Source: Castellaniella hirudinis
GTDB taxonomy: Bacteria; Pseudomonadota; Gammaproteobacteria; Burkholderiales; Burkholderiaceae_B
NCBI RefSeq assembly: GCF_042651965.1
Contig: NZ_JBHSDY010000010.1
Location: 1 to 64,000 of the forward strand
DNA: 64,000 nt
Direction of reading: 5' to 3'
A model generated the notes under the pieces. The model was not told the origin of the DNA. It did not search any database and saw nothing but the letters and a program-made list of their open reading frames with translations. Positions 17,242 to 25,234 of this stretch are shown piece after piece (position 1 is the first letter of the stretch; each line of letters opens with the position of its first letter). Made by a program: the position numbers and the translations under genes.

Positions 17242-17308
17242 TCAATGCATGCACATGCATATTATTAGATGGAAAAACACCTGTCAATGTATTTGCATAT
17301 GCATGTAA
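17242..17308 (-). promoter_or_regulatory. Two putative MarR operators upstream of the SMR pair
   Basis: TCAATGCATGCACATGCATAT (17242-17262, given here to its 20-base core ATGCATGCACATGCAT) and TTTGCATATGCATGTAA (17292-17308) lie on either side of an AT-rich segment with TATTATTAGAT, 38-104 bases before the SMR start. The second shares GCATATGCATG with the site upstream of marR. The shared word and the position in both promoters support one regulator. Confidence 0.6.
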
Positions 17309-17398
17309 GTGGCGCTCTGTGTATCTCAGGCAGCGCCCGGGAGGCGGCGCTTGGCCGCACCCCGGGTGCTGACGAGCCGTGCCCGACCCGTGTCATGT

Positions 17399-17421
17399 TG
17401 GCCGGTCATGACGACCGGCCA
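17399..17421 (-). terminator. GC-rich hairpin downstream of the old yellow enzyme gene
   Basis: TGGCCGGTC-ATGAC-GACCGGCCA is a perfect 9-bp stem with a five-base loop, starting 12 bases past the OYE stop codon. There is no T-run, so it is a weak terminator candidate or an mRNA 3-prime end stabiliser. The rest of 17309-17432 shows no gene. Confidence 0.4.
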
Positions 17422-17432
17422 TGCGCCGTGTC

Positions 17433-18503
17433 TCAGGCAGCCGCCCCGCAGCCTTCCAGCGCCGGATAGTCGGTATAGCCTTCCGGACCCGAGGCATAGA
17501 AGGTCTCGGGCCGGGGCGTGTTCAGCGGCGCGTCCTGGGCGAAGCGGGCGGGCAGATCGGGGTTGGCGATGAACAGCCGGCCGAAAGCGGCCGCGTCGGC
17601 GCGCCCCTGCGCCAGCCAGCCGGCGGCACGCTCCTGGTCCAGAGCCTCGTTGGCGATGAACTGGCCCGGGAATTTCTCGCGCATCATCGGCGCCAGGCTG
17701 TCCTCGCCTTCGCGTTCGCGCAGGCACAGGAAGGCGATGCCGCGCCGGCCCAGGGCGTCGGCCACATAGCCAAAGGTCTCGCGTGGATGTGCGTCGCCCA
17801 TGTCATGGGCATCGCCTCGAGGCGACAGGTGGACGCCGACGCGCCCGGGCGCCCAGGTTTCCAGGATCGCGTCGGTGATCTCCAGCAGCAGGCGGGCGCG
17901 GTTTTCGACCGGGCCGCCGTAGGCATCGGTGCGCAGGTTGGTGCTGCTTTGCAGGAACTGGTCGATCAGGTAGCCGTTGGCGGCGTGGATCTCCACTCCG
18001 TCAAAGCCCGCCGCCCGGGCGTTTGCCGCGCCTTGCCGGTAGGCATCGACGATGCCGGGGATTTCCGCGGTGTCCAGGGCGCGGGGTGTGACGTAGGCCT
18101 TTTTGGGGCGCACCAGGCTGACGGTGCCGGCGGGCTGAATGGCGCTGGGCGCGACCGGCAGCGCGCCGTCCAGGTACAGGGGATCGGAAATGCGGCCGAC
18201 GTGCCAGAGCTGCAGGATGATGCGTCCGCCCGCCTCGTGCACGGCGGCGGTGACTTTCTTCCAGCCTTCGACCTGGTCGTCGGACCAGATGCCCGGGGTG
18301 TCCGGGTACCCGACGCCCATCGGCGTGACGGCCGTGGCTTCGCTGATGATCAGGCCGGCGCCGGCGCGCTGACGATAGTATTCGACGATCAGGTCGCCGG
18401 GGACGCGCCCGGGTTCGGCCCGGCAACGGGTCAAGGGCGCCATGATGATGCGGTTGGGCAGCGACAGGTCGCCGAGCTGGAGGGGGTCGAATAGCGTGGG
18501 CAT
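17433..18503 (-). CDS. Alkene reductase, old yellow enzyme family (NemA-like)
   Basis: A 356-residue FMN enzyme with a TIM-barrel. It starts MPTLFDPLQLGDLSLPNRI, the normal family N-terminus; the upstream frame is rejected. Flavin and substrate residues are seen in IIMAPLTRCRA, LQLWHVGR (barrel strand before the active site), and GVEIHAANGYLIDQFLQ with the H-x-x-N pair that binds the substrate carbonyl or nitro group. Such enzymes reduce activated alkenes, N-ethylmaleimide and nitro compounds with NADPH. Divergent from a DJ-1/PfpI gene, which suggests a shared response to reactive electrophiles. Confidence 0.94.
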   Translation of the reverse strand: MPTLFDPLQLGDLSLPNRIIMAPLTRCRAEPGRVPGDLIVEYYRQRAGAGLIISEATAVTPMGVGYPDTPGIWSDDQVEGWKKVTAAVHEAGGRIILQLWHVGRISDPLYLDGALPVAPSAIQPAGTVSLVRPKKAYVTPRALDTAEIPGIVDAYRQGAANARAAGFDGVEIHAANGYLIDQFLQSSTNLRTDAYGGPVENRARLLLEITDAILETWAPGRVGVHLSPRGDAHDMGDAHPRETFGYVADALGRRGIAFLCLREREGEDSLAPMMREKFPGQFIANEALDQERAAGWLAQGRADAAAFGRLFIANPDLPARFAQDAPLNTPRPETFYASGPEGYTDYPALEGCGAAA

Positions 18504-18721
18504 GGGGGCGCTCCGGGTGTGCAAGGCCAATAAGCCACACATGGGGTCGGGTCGCCTGGTTTCCAAGGGACGCTGTGTGGCCGCCAGGCGGTATGGGAAT
18601 ACCACCCGGGTGGTGGCTTCGAGGTCCACAATGGACAGATGCGGCATCCGGACGTGAGATCCGGTGCCCGATATCCATTCCCGAGGCATGCCCGGGAATC
18701 ACCTGACACAGGAGACGAACG
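18504..18721. promoter_or_regulatory. Divergent OYE / DJ-1 control region with 14-bp palindrome
   Basis: The 218-base interval contains ACCACCCGGGTGGT (18601-18614), a perfect 14-bp palindrome about 100 bases from each start, a good size for an operator of a dimeric repressor. No regulator gene is directly beside it, the nearest being the marR at 16333. AGGAG (18711-18715) serves the DJ-1 gene. Confidence 0.45.
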
Positions 18722-19300
18722 ATGGCCAAGAAATTGTTGATGCTGGTGGGCGACTATGTCGAGGATTACGAAGTCATGGTGCCGTTCCAGGCCTTGCTGG
18801 CGGTCGGCCACCAGGTCGATGCGGTGTGTCCAGGGAAGAAAGCCGGCGAATGGGTGGCTACGGCGATCCACGATTTTGACGGCGCCCAGACCTACAGCGA
18901 AAAACCCGGGCATCGCTTCACGCTGAACCGGGATTTCGACGCAGTGGACTCGGCGGCCTACGACGGGCTGGTGGTCCCCGGCGGGCGCGCCCCCGAATAC
19001 CTGCGCATGGACGAGCGTGTCCTGGTCATCGTGCAGCAATTCAACGCCGCCGCCAAACCCATTGCGGCGATCTGCCACGGGGCGCAACTGCTGGCGGCGG
19101 CCGGTGTGCTGCAGGGCCGCACCTGCTCCGCGTATCCGGCCTGCGCGGCCGAAGTCCGCCTGGCGGGCGGCAAGTATGCCGACATCGCGATCGATCAGGC
19201 ACACACGGACGGCAATCTGGTGACCGCGCCGGCCTGGCCTGCGCACCCGGCCTGGATCGCCCAGTTCCTGGCGGTGTTGGGCACGCGCATCCAGCATTGA
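18722..19300 (+). CDS. DJ-1/PfpI family protein
   Basis: A 192-residue flavodoxin-like protein of the DJ-1/PfpI superfamily. The nucleophile elbow is AICHGAQLL with C118, and the partner glutamate is E14 in GDYVEDYEV, the pair found in YhbO/PfpI-type proteins. Members have been described as glyoxalase III, deglycase or protease; which activity applies here cannot be told. The divergent old yellow enzyme supports a role in handling carbonyl or electrophile stress. Confidence 0.9.
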   Translation: MAKKLLMLVGDYVEDYEVMVPFQALLAVGHQVDAVCPGKKAGEWVATAIHDFDGAQTYSEKPGHRFTLNRDFDAVDSAAYDGLVVPGGRAPEYLRMDERVLVIVQQFNAAAKPIAAICHGAQLLAAAGVLQGRTCSAYPACAAEVRLAGGKYADIAIDQAHTDGNLVTAPAWPAHPAWIAQFLAVLGTRIQH

Positions 19301-19446
19301 TGCTGCTCGGGGCGTGCGCCAGTCCGCGGGACGGCCGCGCAGCGTGCGCGCCCTGCCGCCCGGGGTGTCGGGGATTTCCCTCTTGCGCGGCCCGGGCGAG
19401 CGTCTCTACAGTCACAGGGTCCCGCGCCCGTTCCGGAGCCTGCGCC

Positions 19447-19812
19447 ATGTGCGAAATCTTCATCCGGGCCAATCCCCGGTCCTACGATAGTGAATCCCGT
19501 TCCCTGCGCCTGCATGGCGTGGCGACCAGTGTGCGCCTGGAACATCTGTTCTGGCAGGTGCTGGAAGACATCGCCCGGCGCGACGGCATGCGGGTGACCC
19601 AGTTGATCGAGCGCCTGTACGACGAACTGCTGGATCATCGGGGCGAGACCGGTAATTTTTCCTCTTTTCTGCGCGTCTGCTGCCTGCGCTACCAGATGCT
19701 GCAGGTCGATGGCCGCATCCCGGCGGACGCGGGCGTCCCCTTGCGCTCGCTGGACGCACGCGCCGTCCTGCAGGGCCTGCCGGAACTGATGTGCGAGGAC
19801 GCGGCGGCCTGA
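19447..19812 (+). CDS. Ribbon-helix-helix domain protein (RHH_4)
   Basis: A 121-residue protein whose centre, residues 15-80, matches the RHH_4 family: RSLRLHGVATSVRLEHLFWQVLEDIARRDGM followed by VTQLIERLYDELLD and a helix SSFLRVCCLRYQ. RHH_4 proteins look like Arc-type DNA binders and are often found next to genes for exported redox or copper proteins in Proteobacteria. The start MCEIFIRANP is selected as the beginning of the family match; the longer upstream frame is unlike it. 99 bases lie between it and the exported TTHB210-like gene. Confidence 0.75.
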   Translation: MCEIFIRANPRSYDSESRSLRLHGVATSVRLEHLFWQVLEDIARRDGMRVTQLIERLYDELLDHRGETGNFSSFLRVCCLRYQMLQVDGRIPADAGVPLRSLDARAVLQGLPELMCEDAAA

Positions 19813-19911
19813 TCCGCCCCCTGACGTTCCGCAGCCGAAACGAATCTCCCGGACCGCGCATCCAATGGCGTGAAACACGGCGATTTCCGCCGCGTCGATC
19901 GGGAGATCCAC

Positions 19912-20346
19912 ATGTCCACACGTTCCTTTCTGACGGCGGCCGCGGCCGCCGTGGTGCTTTGCTTCGGCGCGTCCGTCGCTCAGGCGGCCGGACCGTCGGC
20001 GCAGAAAGCGCCGCCTGCCGCGCCCTACAAGGCGGTCAGTTCGCTGGTGAAGCTGCCCGACTTCATTCCCGGCATGGGGCAGTTGTTCGTCGATCCCGCC
20101 ACGCTGCCGGCCGGGCCGTTCCTGGGATACGACCATGAGGGCCGCCTGGTGAACACCACCTACATGATCCCGCTGTCGTTGATGAAGCCGAACATGCACT
20201 TGAATGACCTGAAGGTGCCGGCCGGGGTCAAGGTGGATCACGTCGACATCATGTACAACGCAGGGCATCCCGGCGTGGCGGAGCCGCACATCCACATCGT
20301 GCTGTGGAACGTGCCGGCCGCGCAGGAAAGCCGCGTGGCGAAATGA
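19912..20346 (+). CDS. Exported protein, TTHB210/DUF5602-like
   Basis: A 144-residue protein with a signal peptide of about 25 residues (MSTRSFLTAAAAAVVLCFGA to AQAA). The mature part contains LPDFIPGMGQLFVDPATLPAGPFLGYDHEGRL and a His-rich HVDIMYNAGHPGVAEPHIHIVLWNV, as in periplasmic proteins annotated DUF5602/TTHB210-like; the PHIHIVLW motif could bind a metal. Function unknown. Its stop overlaps the ATG of the cupredoxin gene (ATGA), so the two are translationally coupled. GGGAG (19901-19905) is the ribosome site. Confidence 0.7.
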   Translation: MSTRSFLTAAAAAVVLCFGASVAQAAGPSAQKAPPAAPYKAVSSLVKLPDFIPGMGQLFVDPATLPAGPFLGYDHEGRLVNTTYMIPLSLMKPNMHLNDLKVPAGVKVDHVDIMYNAGHPGVAEPHIHIVLWNVPAAQESRVAK

Positions 20347-20864
20347 GCGCGGTCGCGTACGACCCGCGCCGCCGGCTGTTGCTGGGCGCCGGCGGCGGCC
20401 TGCTGCTGGCGGCCGTCCTGCTGCGGCCGGCGTCGGCCGCTGACGCCGTGGAGATCGGCATGTCCGGCACACCGACCGGATCCGAGGTCTGGTTCCGGCC
20501 CCGGGGCCTGCTGATCCGGCCGGGCCAGGCGGTCCGCTGGGTCAACCGGGATACCGGCAATGTCCATACCGCGACGGCCTATCATCCGGCCAACGGCAAG
20601 CCGCTGCGCATGCCGACGGGTGCGAAGCCGTGGAATTCGGACTATCTGCTGCCGGGGCAGTCCTATACCGTGGTGTTCGACACGCCGGGCGTGTACGACT
20701 ATTTCTGCCTGCCGCACGAGCATGCAGGGATGGTCGGGCGGATCGTGGTGGGCGACGCGTCGGACGCCCGCCCCTATGCCGACACGGATGCGCAACTGCC
20801 CGCGGCCGCCGTGGCGGGTTTTCCCGAGGTGGCGGTCATTTTGAAGGCGGGGCGGGTCGATTGA
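20343..20864 (+). CDS. Periplasmic cupredoxin (plastocyanin-like)
   Basis: A 173-residue exported protein. The N-terminus has an Arg cluster DPRRRLLLGAGGGLLLAAVLL, which may be a Tat or strong Sec signal, cleaved near ASAADA. The mature domain has a type 1 copper site: His in NVHTATAYHP, then Cys-His-Met in YDYFCLPHEHAGMVG, which is the standard C-x(n)-H-x(n)-M loop. It would transfer electrons in the periplasm. Coupled to the TTHB210-like gene by a four-base overlap; its last 29 bases overlap the convergent ECF sigma gene. Confidence 0.85.
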   Translation: MSAVAYDPRRRLLLGAGGGLLLAAVLLRPASAADAVEIGMSGTPTGSEVWFRPRGLLIRPGQAVRWVNRDTGNVHTATAYHPANGKPLRMPTGAKPWNSDYLLPGQSYTVVFDTPGVYDYFCLPHEHAGMVGRIVVGDASDARPYADTDAQLPAAAVAGFPEVAVILKAGRVD

Positions 20865-21549
20865 CCCTGGCCATCACACCCGCCACAATTCGGTCGCACC
20901 GCTCACCCGCGAACGAGAACGCGCCCACGGCGTGCGGGTCGAAGTCCGGCCGCATGGCTTCCTGCAGCAGGCGGCGGGCGCGCATGAAGCGCACGCGCAC
21001 GGTAGCCTCGGGCAGGCCCAGGACGGCCGCGACCTCGGCGGCCGGCATCTCATCCACGGCGCGCAGCATGAAGACCGTGCGGTAGAGATCCGGCAGGGCG
21101 TCGATGTGCCGTTCCAGCCGGCGCCGCAGTTCGGCGCGCCAGGCCATCTGGTCGGGGCCTGCGGAGGCGGGCGCGGCGGTGTCGGGGTCGTGCGTCGGCA
21201 TGGTGTCCTGTTCGTGCGGAACCTGGTATGCAGATTGGATGAGGGTTTCGCGCGATCTGTTTCGCCGCTGCCGCATCAGGGCTTCGTTGATGGCGATGCG
21301 CGTCAGCCAGGTGGCGGGCCGGGCCTCGGCGCGGAAATTGCGCAGATGGCCGTAGGCCTTCCACCAGGCTTCCTGGACGGCGTCCTCGGCCTCGGCTTCG
21401 TCGTGCAGGATGCTGCGCGCGGCTCGGTAGAGCTGCTGATTGTGGCGGCGCATCAGGGCCTCGAAGGCCGCCAGGTCGCCGTTTGCCGCGTGCCCGATCA
21501 GGGCGAGGTCGTCCGCAGCCGCCGGATCGGGCTGGAGCTGGATGTCCAC
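20836..21549 (-). CDS. ECF-type RNA polymerase sigma factor
   Basis: A 237-residue sigma-70 family protein with regions 2 and 4 only. Region 2: LYRAARSILHDEAEAEDAVQEAWWKAYGHL (about residues 40-70), region 4: LPDLYRTVFMLRAVDEMPAAEVAAVLGLPEATVRVRFMRARRLL (about 155-200). It has an acidic, Pro/Ala-rich linker and a C-terminal AFSFAGERCDRIVAGV extension. GTG start with CAGGAG seven bases upstream on the minus strand. No membrane anti-sigma gene is adjacent, which is unusual for ECF factors; the AhpD-like gene 72 bases upstream runs in the same direction and may be a functional partner. Confidence 0.88.
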   Translation of the reverse strand: MDIQLQPDPAAADDLALIGHAANGDLAAFEALMRRHNQQLYRAARSILHDEAEAEDAVQEAWWKAYGHLRNFRAEARPATWLTRIAINEALMRQRRNRSRETLIQSAYQVPHEQDTMPTHDPDTAAPASAGPDQMAWRAELRRRLERHIDALPDLYRTVFMLRAVDEMPAAEVAAVLGLPEATVRVRFMRARRLLQEAMRPDFDPHAVGAFSFAGERCDRIVAGVMARVNRPAPPSK

Positions 21550-21621
21550 GTGAACTCCTGAAAGAATACCGTTGACCTTAGATGCGGCTTGGCGGGAAAA
21601 CGTTTCAGTCCAGAGGTTCCC

Positions 21622-21963
21622 TCAGGGATGTCCGTGCAGATCGTCCAGGGTCTGCAGGGCCAGGGCCGAATGGGCATAGGCGCCGCCCGCCCGCATTTCG
21701 GCCGCCACCCAGATCGCCTCCATGATTTCCGCGTCGGACGCGCCTGCGCGCGCCGCGCCTTCGGTGTGGCCCTTGATGCAGTAGGGGCACTGGGTGACGT
21801 GGGCCACGGCCACGGCGATCAGTTGCTTGGTTTTCGCGTCCAGCGCGCCGGGGGCGAACACGGCCTTGCTGAAGGCCTTGAATGCGGACAGGGCATCGGG
21901 TGCGAGTTCGGCGCGCCGCTTGGCCAACGCGGCAGTGGGGTGAGGATAGAGGGGGGAATCCAT
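21622..21963 (-). CDS. Carboxymuconolactone decarboxylase-family (AhpD-like) protein
   Basis: A 113-residue all-helical protein with the AhpD redox motif C59-x-x-C62 followed by H66 (TQCPYCIKGHTEGA). This makes a peroxide-reducing or disulfide-type role far more likely than muconolactone chemistry. AGGAGG precedes the ATG on the minus strand. It sits directly upstream of the ECF sigma gene in the same direction, a pairing seen again in a different form at the right end of the window. Confidence 0.9.
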   Translation of the reverse strand: MDSPLYPHPTAALAKRRAELAPDALSAFKAFSKAVFAPGALDAKTKQLIAVAVAHVTQCPYCIKGHTEGAARAGASDAEIMEAIWVAAEMRAGGAYAHSALALQTLDDLHGHP

Positions 21964-22099
21964 GGCGCGGGCCTCCTGGGACGATGGTGAGAATCATCAT
22001 AGACCCGCGCCGCGGGCGGCGGCCGGAAAACCCCCGGTGGGGGCAGGGGCTCGAAACTGCGCAGGCCTACAATAGCAGTTTATTTTTAGAGTGAACCCT

Positions 22100-23023
22100 A
22101 TGGAATCCCGCCGGCCGATGGATGGCCTGGCTTCGGGCCTGATGCTGGTGCTGTGCCTGCTTTGGGCCATGCAGCAGATCGCGCTCAAGGCCACTGCCCT
22201 GGATTTCTCGCCCATATTCCAGATGGCGGTGCGCAGCATGGTCGCGACCGTGCTGGTGCTCCTGTTCATGGCCTGGCGCGGCCAGCGCCTGGACGGCATT
22301 CTGGATGTCTGGCGGCCGGGGCTGCTGGCCGGGTCCCTGTATGCCCTGGAGTTCCTGTTGCTGGGCGAAGGGTTGCGCCATACGTCGGCCGGCCATGCCG
22401 TGGTGATGTTGTACACGGCGCCGATTTTCGCGGCGCTGGGGCTGCACTGGAAGCTGCCCGACGAGCGCCTGGCCGCCGTGCAATGGCTGGGCGTGGGCCT
22501 GGCTTTCGGCGGGATCGCAATGGCGTTTCTGTGGCGTGACGAGGGGGCCCAGGCGGCGAACGCCGCCATGTTGTGGGGCGATTTGCTGGCCTTGCTGGGC
22601 GGGGCCGCCTGGGGCGCCACCACGGTGGTGGTGCGGGTGACGCGGATGGCCGCGCTGCCGGCCAGCCAGACCCTGATCTATCAACTGGCGGTGGGCGCGG
22701 TGTGGCTGCTGGCGGGCTCGATCCTGCTCGGGCAGACGGAATTCCGCATGACGCCGCTGGTCTGGACCAGCCTGGCTTTCCAGGCAGTGTTCGTCTCCTT
22801 CCTCAGCTATCTGGTCTGGTTCTGGCTGCTGCGCAAGTATCTGGCGTCCCGCCTGGGCGTGTTTTCCTTTCTGACGCCGCTGTTCGGCCTGATCCTGGGC
22901 GCCTGGCTGCTGGGCGAGCCGGTGGGCGCGGGTTTCCTGGGCGGGACGCTGTTGGTGATATCGGGAGTCGTGCTGCTGAGCGGCTACGGCTGGTACCGCC
23001 AGTGGCGGATGCAGCGGACTTGA
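22100..23023 (+). CDS. EamA-family (DMT) exporter
   Basis: A 307-residue inner-membrane protein with ten hydrophobic segments arranged as two EamA repeats, first repeat about residues 10-140 and second about 155-290. LLWAMQQIALKATA near the start and PLFGLILGAWLLGEPVGAGFLGG near the end are typical of the RhaT/EamA group. Substrate unknown; such proteins export amino acids or metabolites. A GTG nine bases upstream (22091) is an alternative start. Single gene; no close partner in the same direction. Confidence 0.88.
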   Translation: MESRRPMDGLASGLMLVLCLLWAMQQIALKATALDFSPIFQMAVRSMVATVLVLLFMAWRGQRLDGILDVWRPGLLAGSLYALEFLLLGEGLRHTSAGHAVVMLYTAPIFAALGLHWKLPDERLAAVQWLGVGLAFGGIAMAFLWRDEGAQAANAAMLWGDLLALLGGAAWGATTVVVRVTRMAALPASQTLIYQLAVGAVWLLAGSILLGQTEFRMTPLVWTSLAFQAVFVSFLSYLVWFWLLRKYLASRLGVFSFLTPLFGLILGAWLLGEPVGAGFLGGTLLVISGVVLLSGYGWYRQWRMQRT

Positions 23024-23037
23024 GGTTCGTGCTTTAG

Positions 23038-23754
23038 CTACGGCGCGACCGAGGCGCCGCGGATGCCGTGACGTTCCAGCGCCCGGGCCACGAAGCCGGA
23101 CGCCTTGCAGCGTGCCACGAAGTCGGCCAGCGCAGCGGCGGCCTGCGCCGGCCGCGATTTCGGCAGGCCCATGGCCTGCTCGATCACCATGAAGCGGCCC
23201 GGCAGCAGGCGCACGCCGCCGACCCGGTCCGCGTCGGCCTGCAACTGCTGGCGCACCCCGGCGGCGACCTCCTGGCCGCCGGCCAGAAACTCGTCCACCA
23301 CGCGCTGGGAATTTTCCGCCCGCACGATGGCGGCCTGCGTCAGGTGGCGGCTGAGGTACAGGTCGTAGGCGCTGCCCTGGCCGACCACGACGCGATGGCC
23401 GGACTGGTCGACCTCGGCGTTGTCCCTCAACGGGGAATCCTCGCGCACCAGATAGGCGCCTTCGATGAGGACGTAGGGGGCGGTGAAGGCGATGCCTTCG
23501 CCGCGCTTGGGATCGATGGCGAAAAAGCCGATGTCGGCGGTCTGGCCGGTGACGGCAGCCACCGATTGGGCCGCCTTGTCGAACACCACCAGCTCCAGCG
23601 GCACGCCAAGTTCTCGCGCCAATTCTCCGGCCAGGTCTACGGAGACGCCCGAGATCGCGTCGGTATCGGCGTTGCGATGGGCCAGCAGGGGATTGCCCAG
23701 ATTGATGGAGGCGCGCAGCGCGCCGGTGGGGGCGAAATCGTCGGACAGGGACAT
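23038..23754 (-). CDS. Solute-binding (SBP_bac_3) fold protein lacking a signal peptide
   Basis: A 238-residue protein matching the amino-acid-type periplasmic binding protein fold: ASINLGNPLLAHR, GVSVDLAGELARELGVPLELVVFDKA, DIGFFAIDPKRGEGIAFTAPYVLIEGAYLV. The N-terminus (MSLSDDFAPTGALRAS) has no hydrophobic core and no Tat motif, and no longer N-terminal reading fits, so export is not predicted. No ABC permease lies next to it. It could be a cytoplasmic ligand sensor or an enzyme on the same fold. Convergent with the EamA gene, 14 bases apart. Confidence 0.85.
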   Translation of the reverse strand: MSLSDDFAPTGALRASINLGNPLLAHRNADTDAISGVSVDLAGELARELGVPLELVVFDKAAQSVAAVTGQTADIGFFAIDPKRGEGIAFTAPYVLIEGAYLVREDSPLRDNAEVDQSGHRVVVGQGSAYDLYLSRHLTQAAIVRAENSQRVVDEFLAGGQEVAAGVRQQLQADADRVGGVRLLPGRFMVIEQAMGLPKSRPAQAAAALADFVARCKASGFVARALERHGIRGASVAP

Positions 23755-23853
23755 GGCGGACTCCGGGAAGACGGCGGGAGGTGAGGCGTCGGTGCTGCGA
23801 TTGTAGAAGGATCGGTGTACCGTAAGGGCATTCCATGACCTTACGGAACGCTC

Positions 23854-24420
23854 ATGTCCCCAGCCACCGCCCCGACCGCTCCCGTTTCCGCTGATACGGC
23901 CCGTGCCGTCCTGTCTTTCTGGCGCGAAGCGGGCCCCCGCCACTGGTTTTCCAAGGACGCCGCCTTCGACGACGAATTCCGCGAGCGCTTCCGGGACGCC
24001 CACTTTGCCGCCGCGCGCGGTGAGCTGGAGGGCTGGCTGGATCAGCCCGAATCGGCCCTGGCTTTGATCCTGCTGCTGGACCAGTATCCCCGCAATGGGT
24101 TCCGGGGCACCGGCCACATGTTCGCCACCGACGGCCTGGCCCTGGCCTATGCGCGTCGTGCGCTGGTCTTTCTGGACCGGATCGAGCCGGATCTGCGCAA
24201 TTTCATGTGCCTGCCCTTCATGCATGCCGAGAGCCTGCCCGTGCAGGAGGAGTCCGTCGCCCTGTACACGCGCGCGCTGCCGGATTCCCTGTCCTGGGCG
24301 ATCGAACACCGCGACATCGTCCAGCGTTTCGGCCGCTTCCCGCACCGCAACGGCGCGCTCGGGCGCGACACCACGCCTGAAGAACAACAGTTCCTGGACG
24401 CTGGTGGATTCGCAGGGTAA
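23854..24420 (+). CDS. DUF924 family protein
   Basis: A 188-residue protein of the DUF924 family, recognised from VLSFWREAGPRHWFSKDAAFDDEFRERF, ALILLLDQYPRNGFRGTGHMFATDGLAL and the C-terminal FGRFPHRNGALGRDTTPEE. The fold is all-helical and TPR-like; function is unknown. It is 12 bases upstream of an esterase gene in the same direction, so both probably share a transcript. Confidence 0.9.
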   Translation: MSPATAPTAPVSADTARAVLSFWREAGPRHWFSKDAAFDDEFRERFRDAHFAAARGELEGWLDQPESALALILLLDQYPRNGFRGTGHMFATDGLALAYARRALVFLDRIEPDLRNFMCLPFMHAESLPVQEESVALYTRALPDSLSWAIEHRDIVQRFGRFPHRNGALGRDTTPEEQQFLDAGGFAG

Positions 24421-24432
24421 AGTTCGCTTCCT

Positions 24433-25179
24433 ATGACCGATCCCCGTCCCGAACCCCTGATCATCGAACCGTCCTCCGGCGCACCCGCGCAGCTCTTCGT
24501 CGTGCTGCACGGCGAATCGGCCGCGCCGGACCAGGTGCTGCATCTGGTGGCGGCGATCCGCCAGGCTTTTCCCCAGGCGCTGATCGTCCAACCCTACGGC
24601 CCGTTCGGCGAGGGCCTGGCCCGTCGCTGGATCACCCGGTCGGACCCGGATGCCGAAGCCTATGTCGGCCTGGTGACCGAGGCGGGGATTGCCCTGGCGG
24701 GCGAGGTCCGGGCCTGGCAGCGCAGCCACGACCTGCGCGGTCAGCAGACTGCCCTGATGGGGTTTTCCGAAGGTGCGGCCGTGGCGCTGGAGGCCGTCTG
24801 CGCTGATAGGGGATTGGCCGGTCGGGCCTTGCTGTTTTCCACCCGCTTCGCCACGCTGCCGCAGGTCGCGCCCGCCCAGACCACCCTGCATCTGCTGCAC
24901 GGCGCGGCGGACCGCGTCGCCCCCGTGGATCAGGCGCAGCAGGTCCATGGCCATCTGGCCGAACTGGGCGGCGATGCGACCCTGGACATGGCAGCGAACG
25001 TAGGCCATGAACTGCACGACGCCCTGATCCGTCAGGCGATCGTGCGCCTGCAGAACTATCTGCCCCGGCGCAGTTGGGAAGCGGTGATGGGGGCGCCGGA
25101 CGTCCAGGTCGATGAATACGACGCTGACAGCGGCACGGCGTCCGACGGGGATGCAGAGGGCGGCGGGACCTTGCACTAG
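24433..25179 (+). CDS. Phospholipase/carboxylesterase family hydrolase (YpfH-like)
   Basis: A 248-residue alpha/beta hydrolase. The nucleophile elbow is GFSEGAAVALEA; the acid is in LLHGAADRVAPVDQA and the base in NVGHELHDALI, giving a full Ser-Asp-His triad. The oxyanion segment is VVLHGESAAP. It resembles E. coli YpfH and small carboxylesterases. The C-terminal 30 residues are acidic and low-complexity (VDEYDADSGTASDGDAEGGG) and look unstructured. Follows DUF924 by 12 bases. Confidence 0.85.
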   Translation: MTDPRPEPLIIEPSSGAPAQLFVVLHGESAAPDQVLHLVAAIRQAFPQALIVQPYGPFGEGLARRWITRSDPDAEAYVGLVTEAGIALAGEVRAWQRSHDLRGQQTALMGFSEGAAVALEAVCADRGLAGRALLFSTRFATLPQVAPAQTTLHLLHGAADRVAPVDQAQQVHGHLAELGGDATLDMAANVGHELHDALIRQAIVRLQNYLPRRSWEAVMGAPDVQVDEYDADSGTASDGDAEGGGTLH

Positions 25180-25234
25180 GCGGCTGCGCGGGCGGCGCGA
25201 AACGCCTGCGCGCCTCGCGCCGCCCGCGCCTGTT

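Noticed and set aside
23754..25176. Extension of the solute-binding protein frame to over 700 residues
   Set aside because: The additional part is antisense to DUF924 and the esterase, and the real fold begins at the ATG at 23754.
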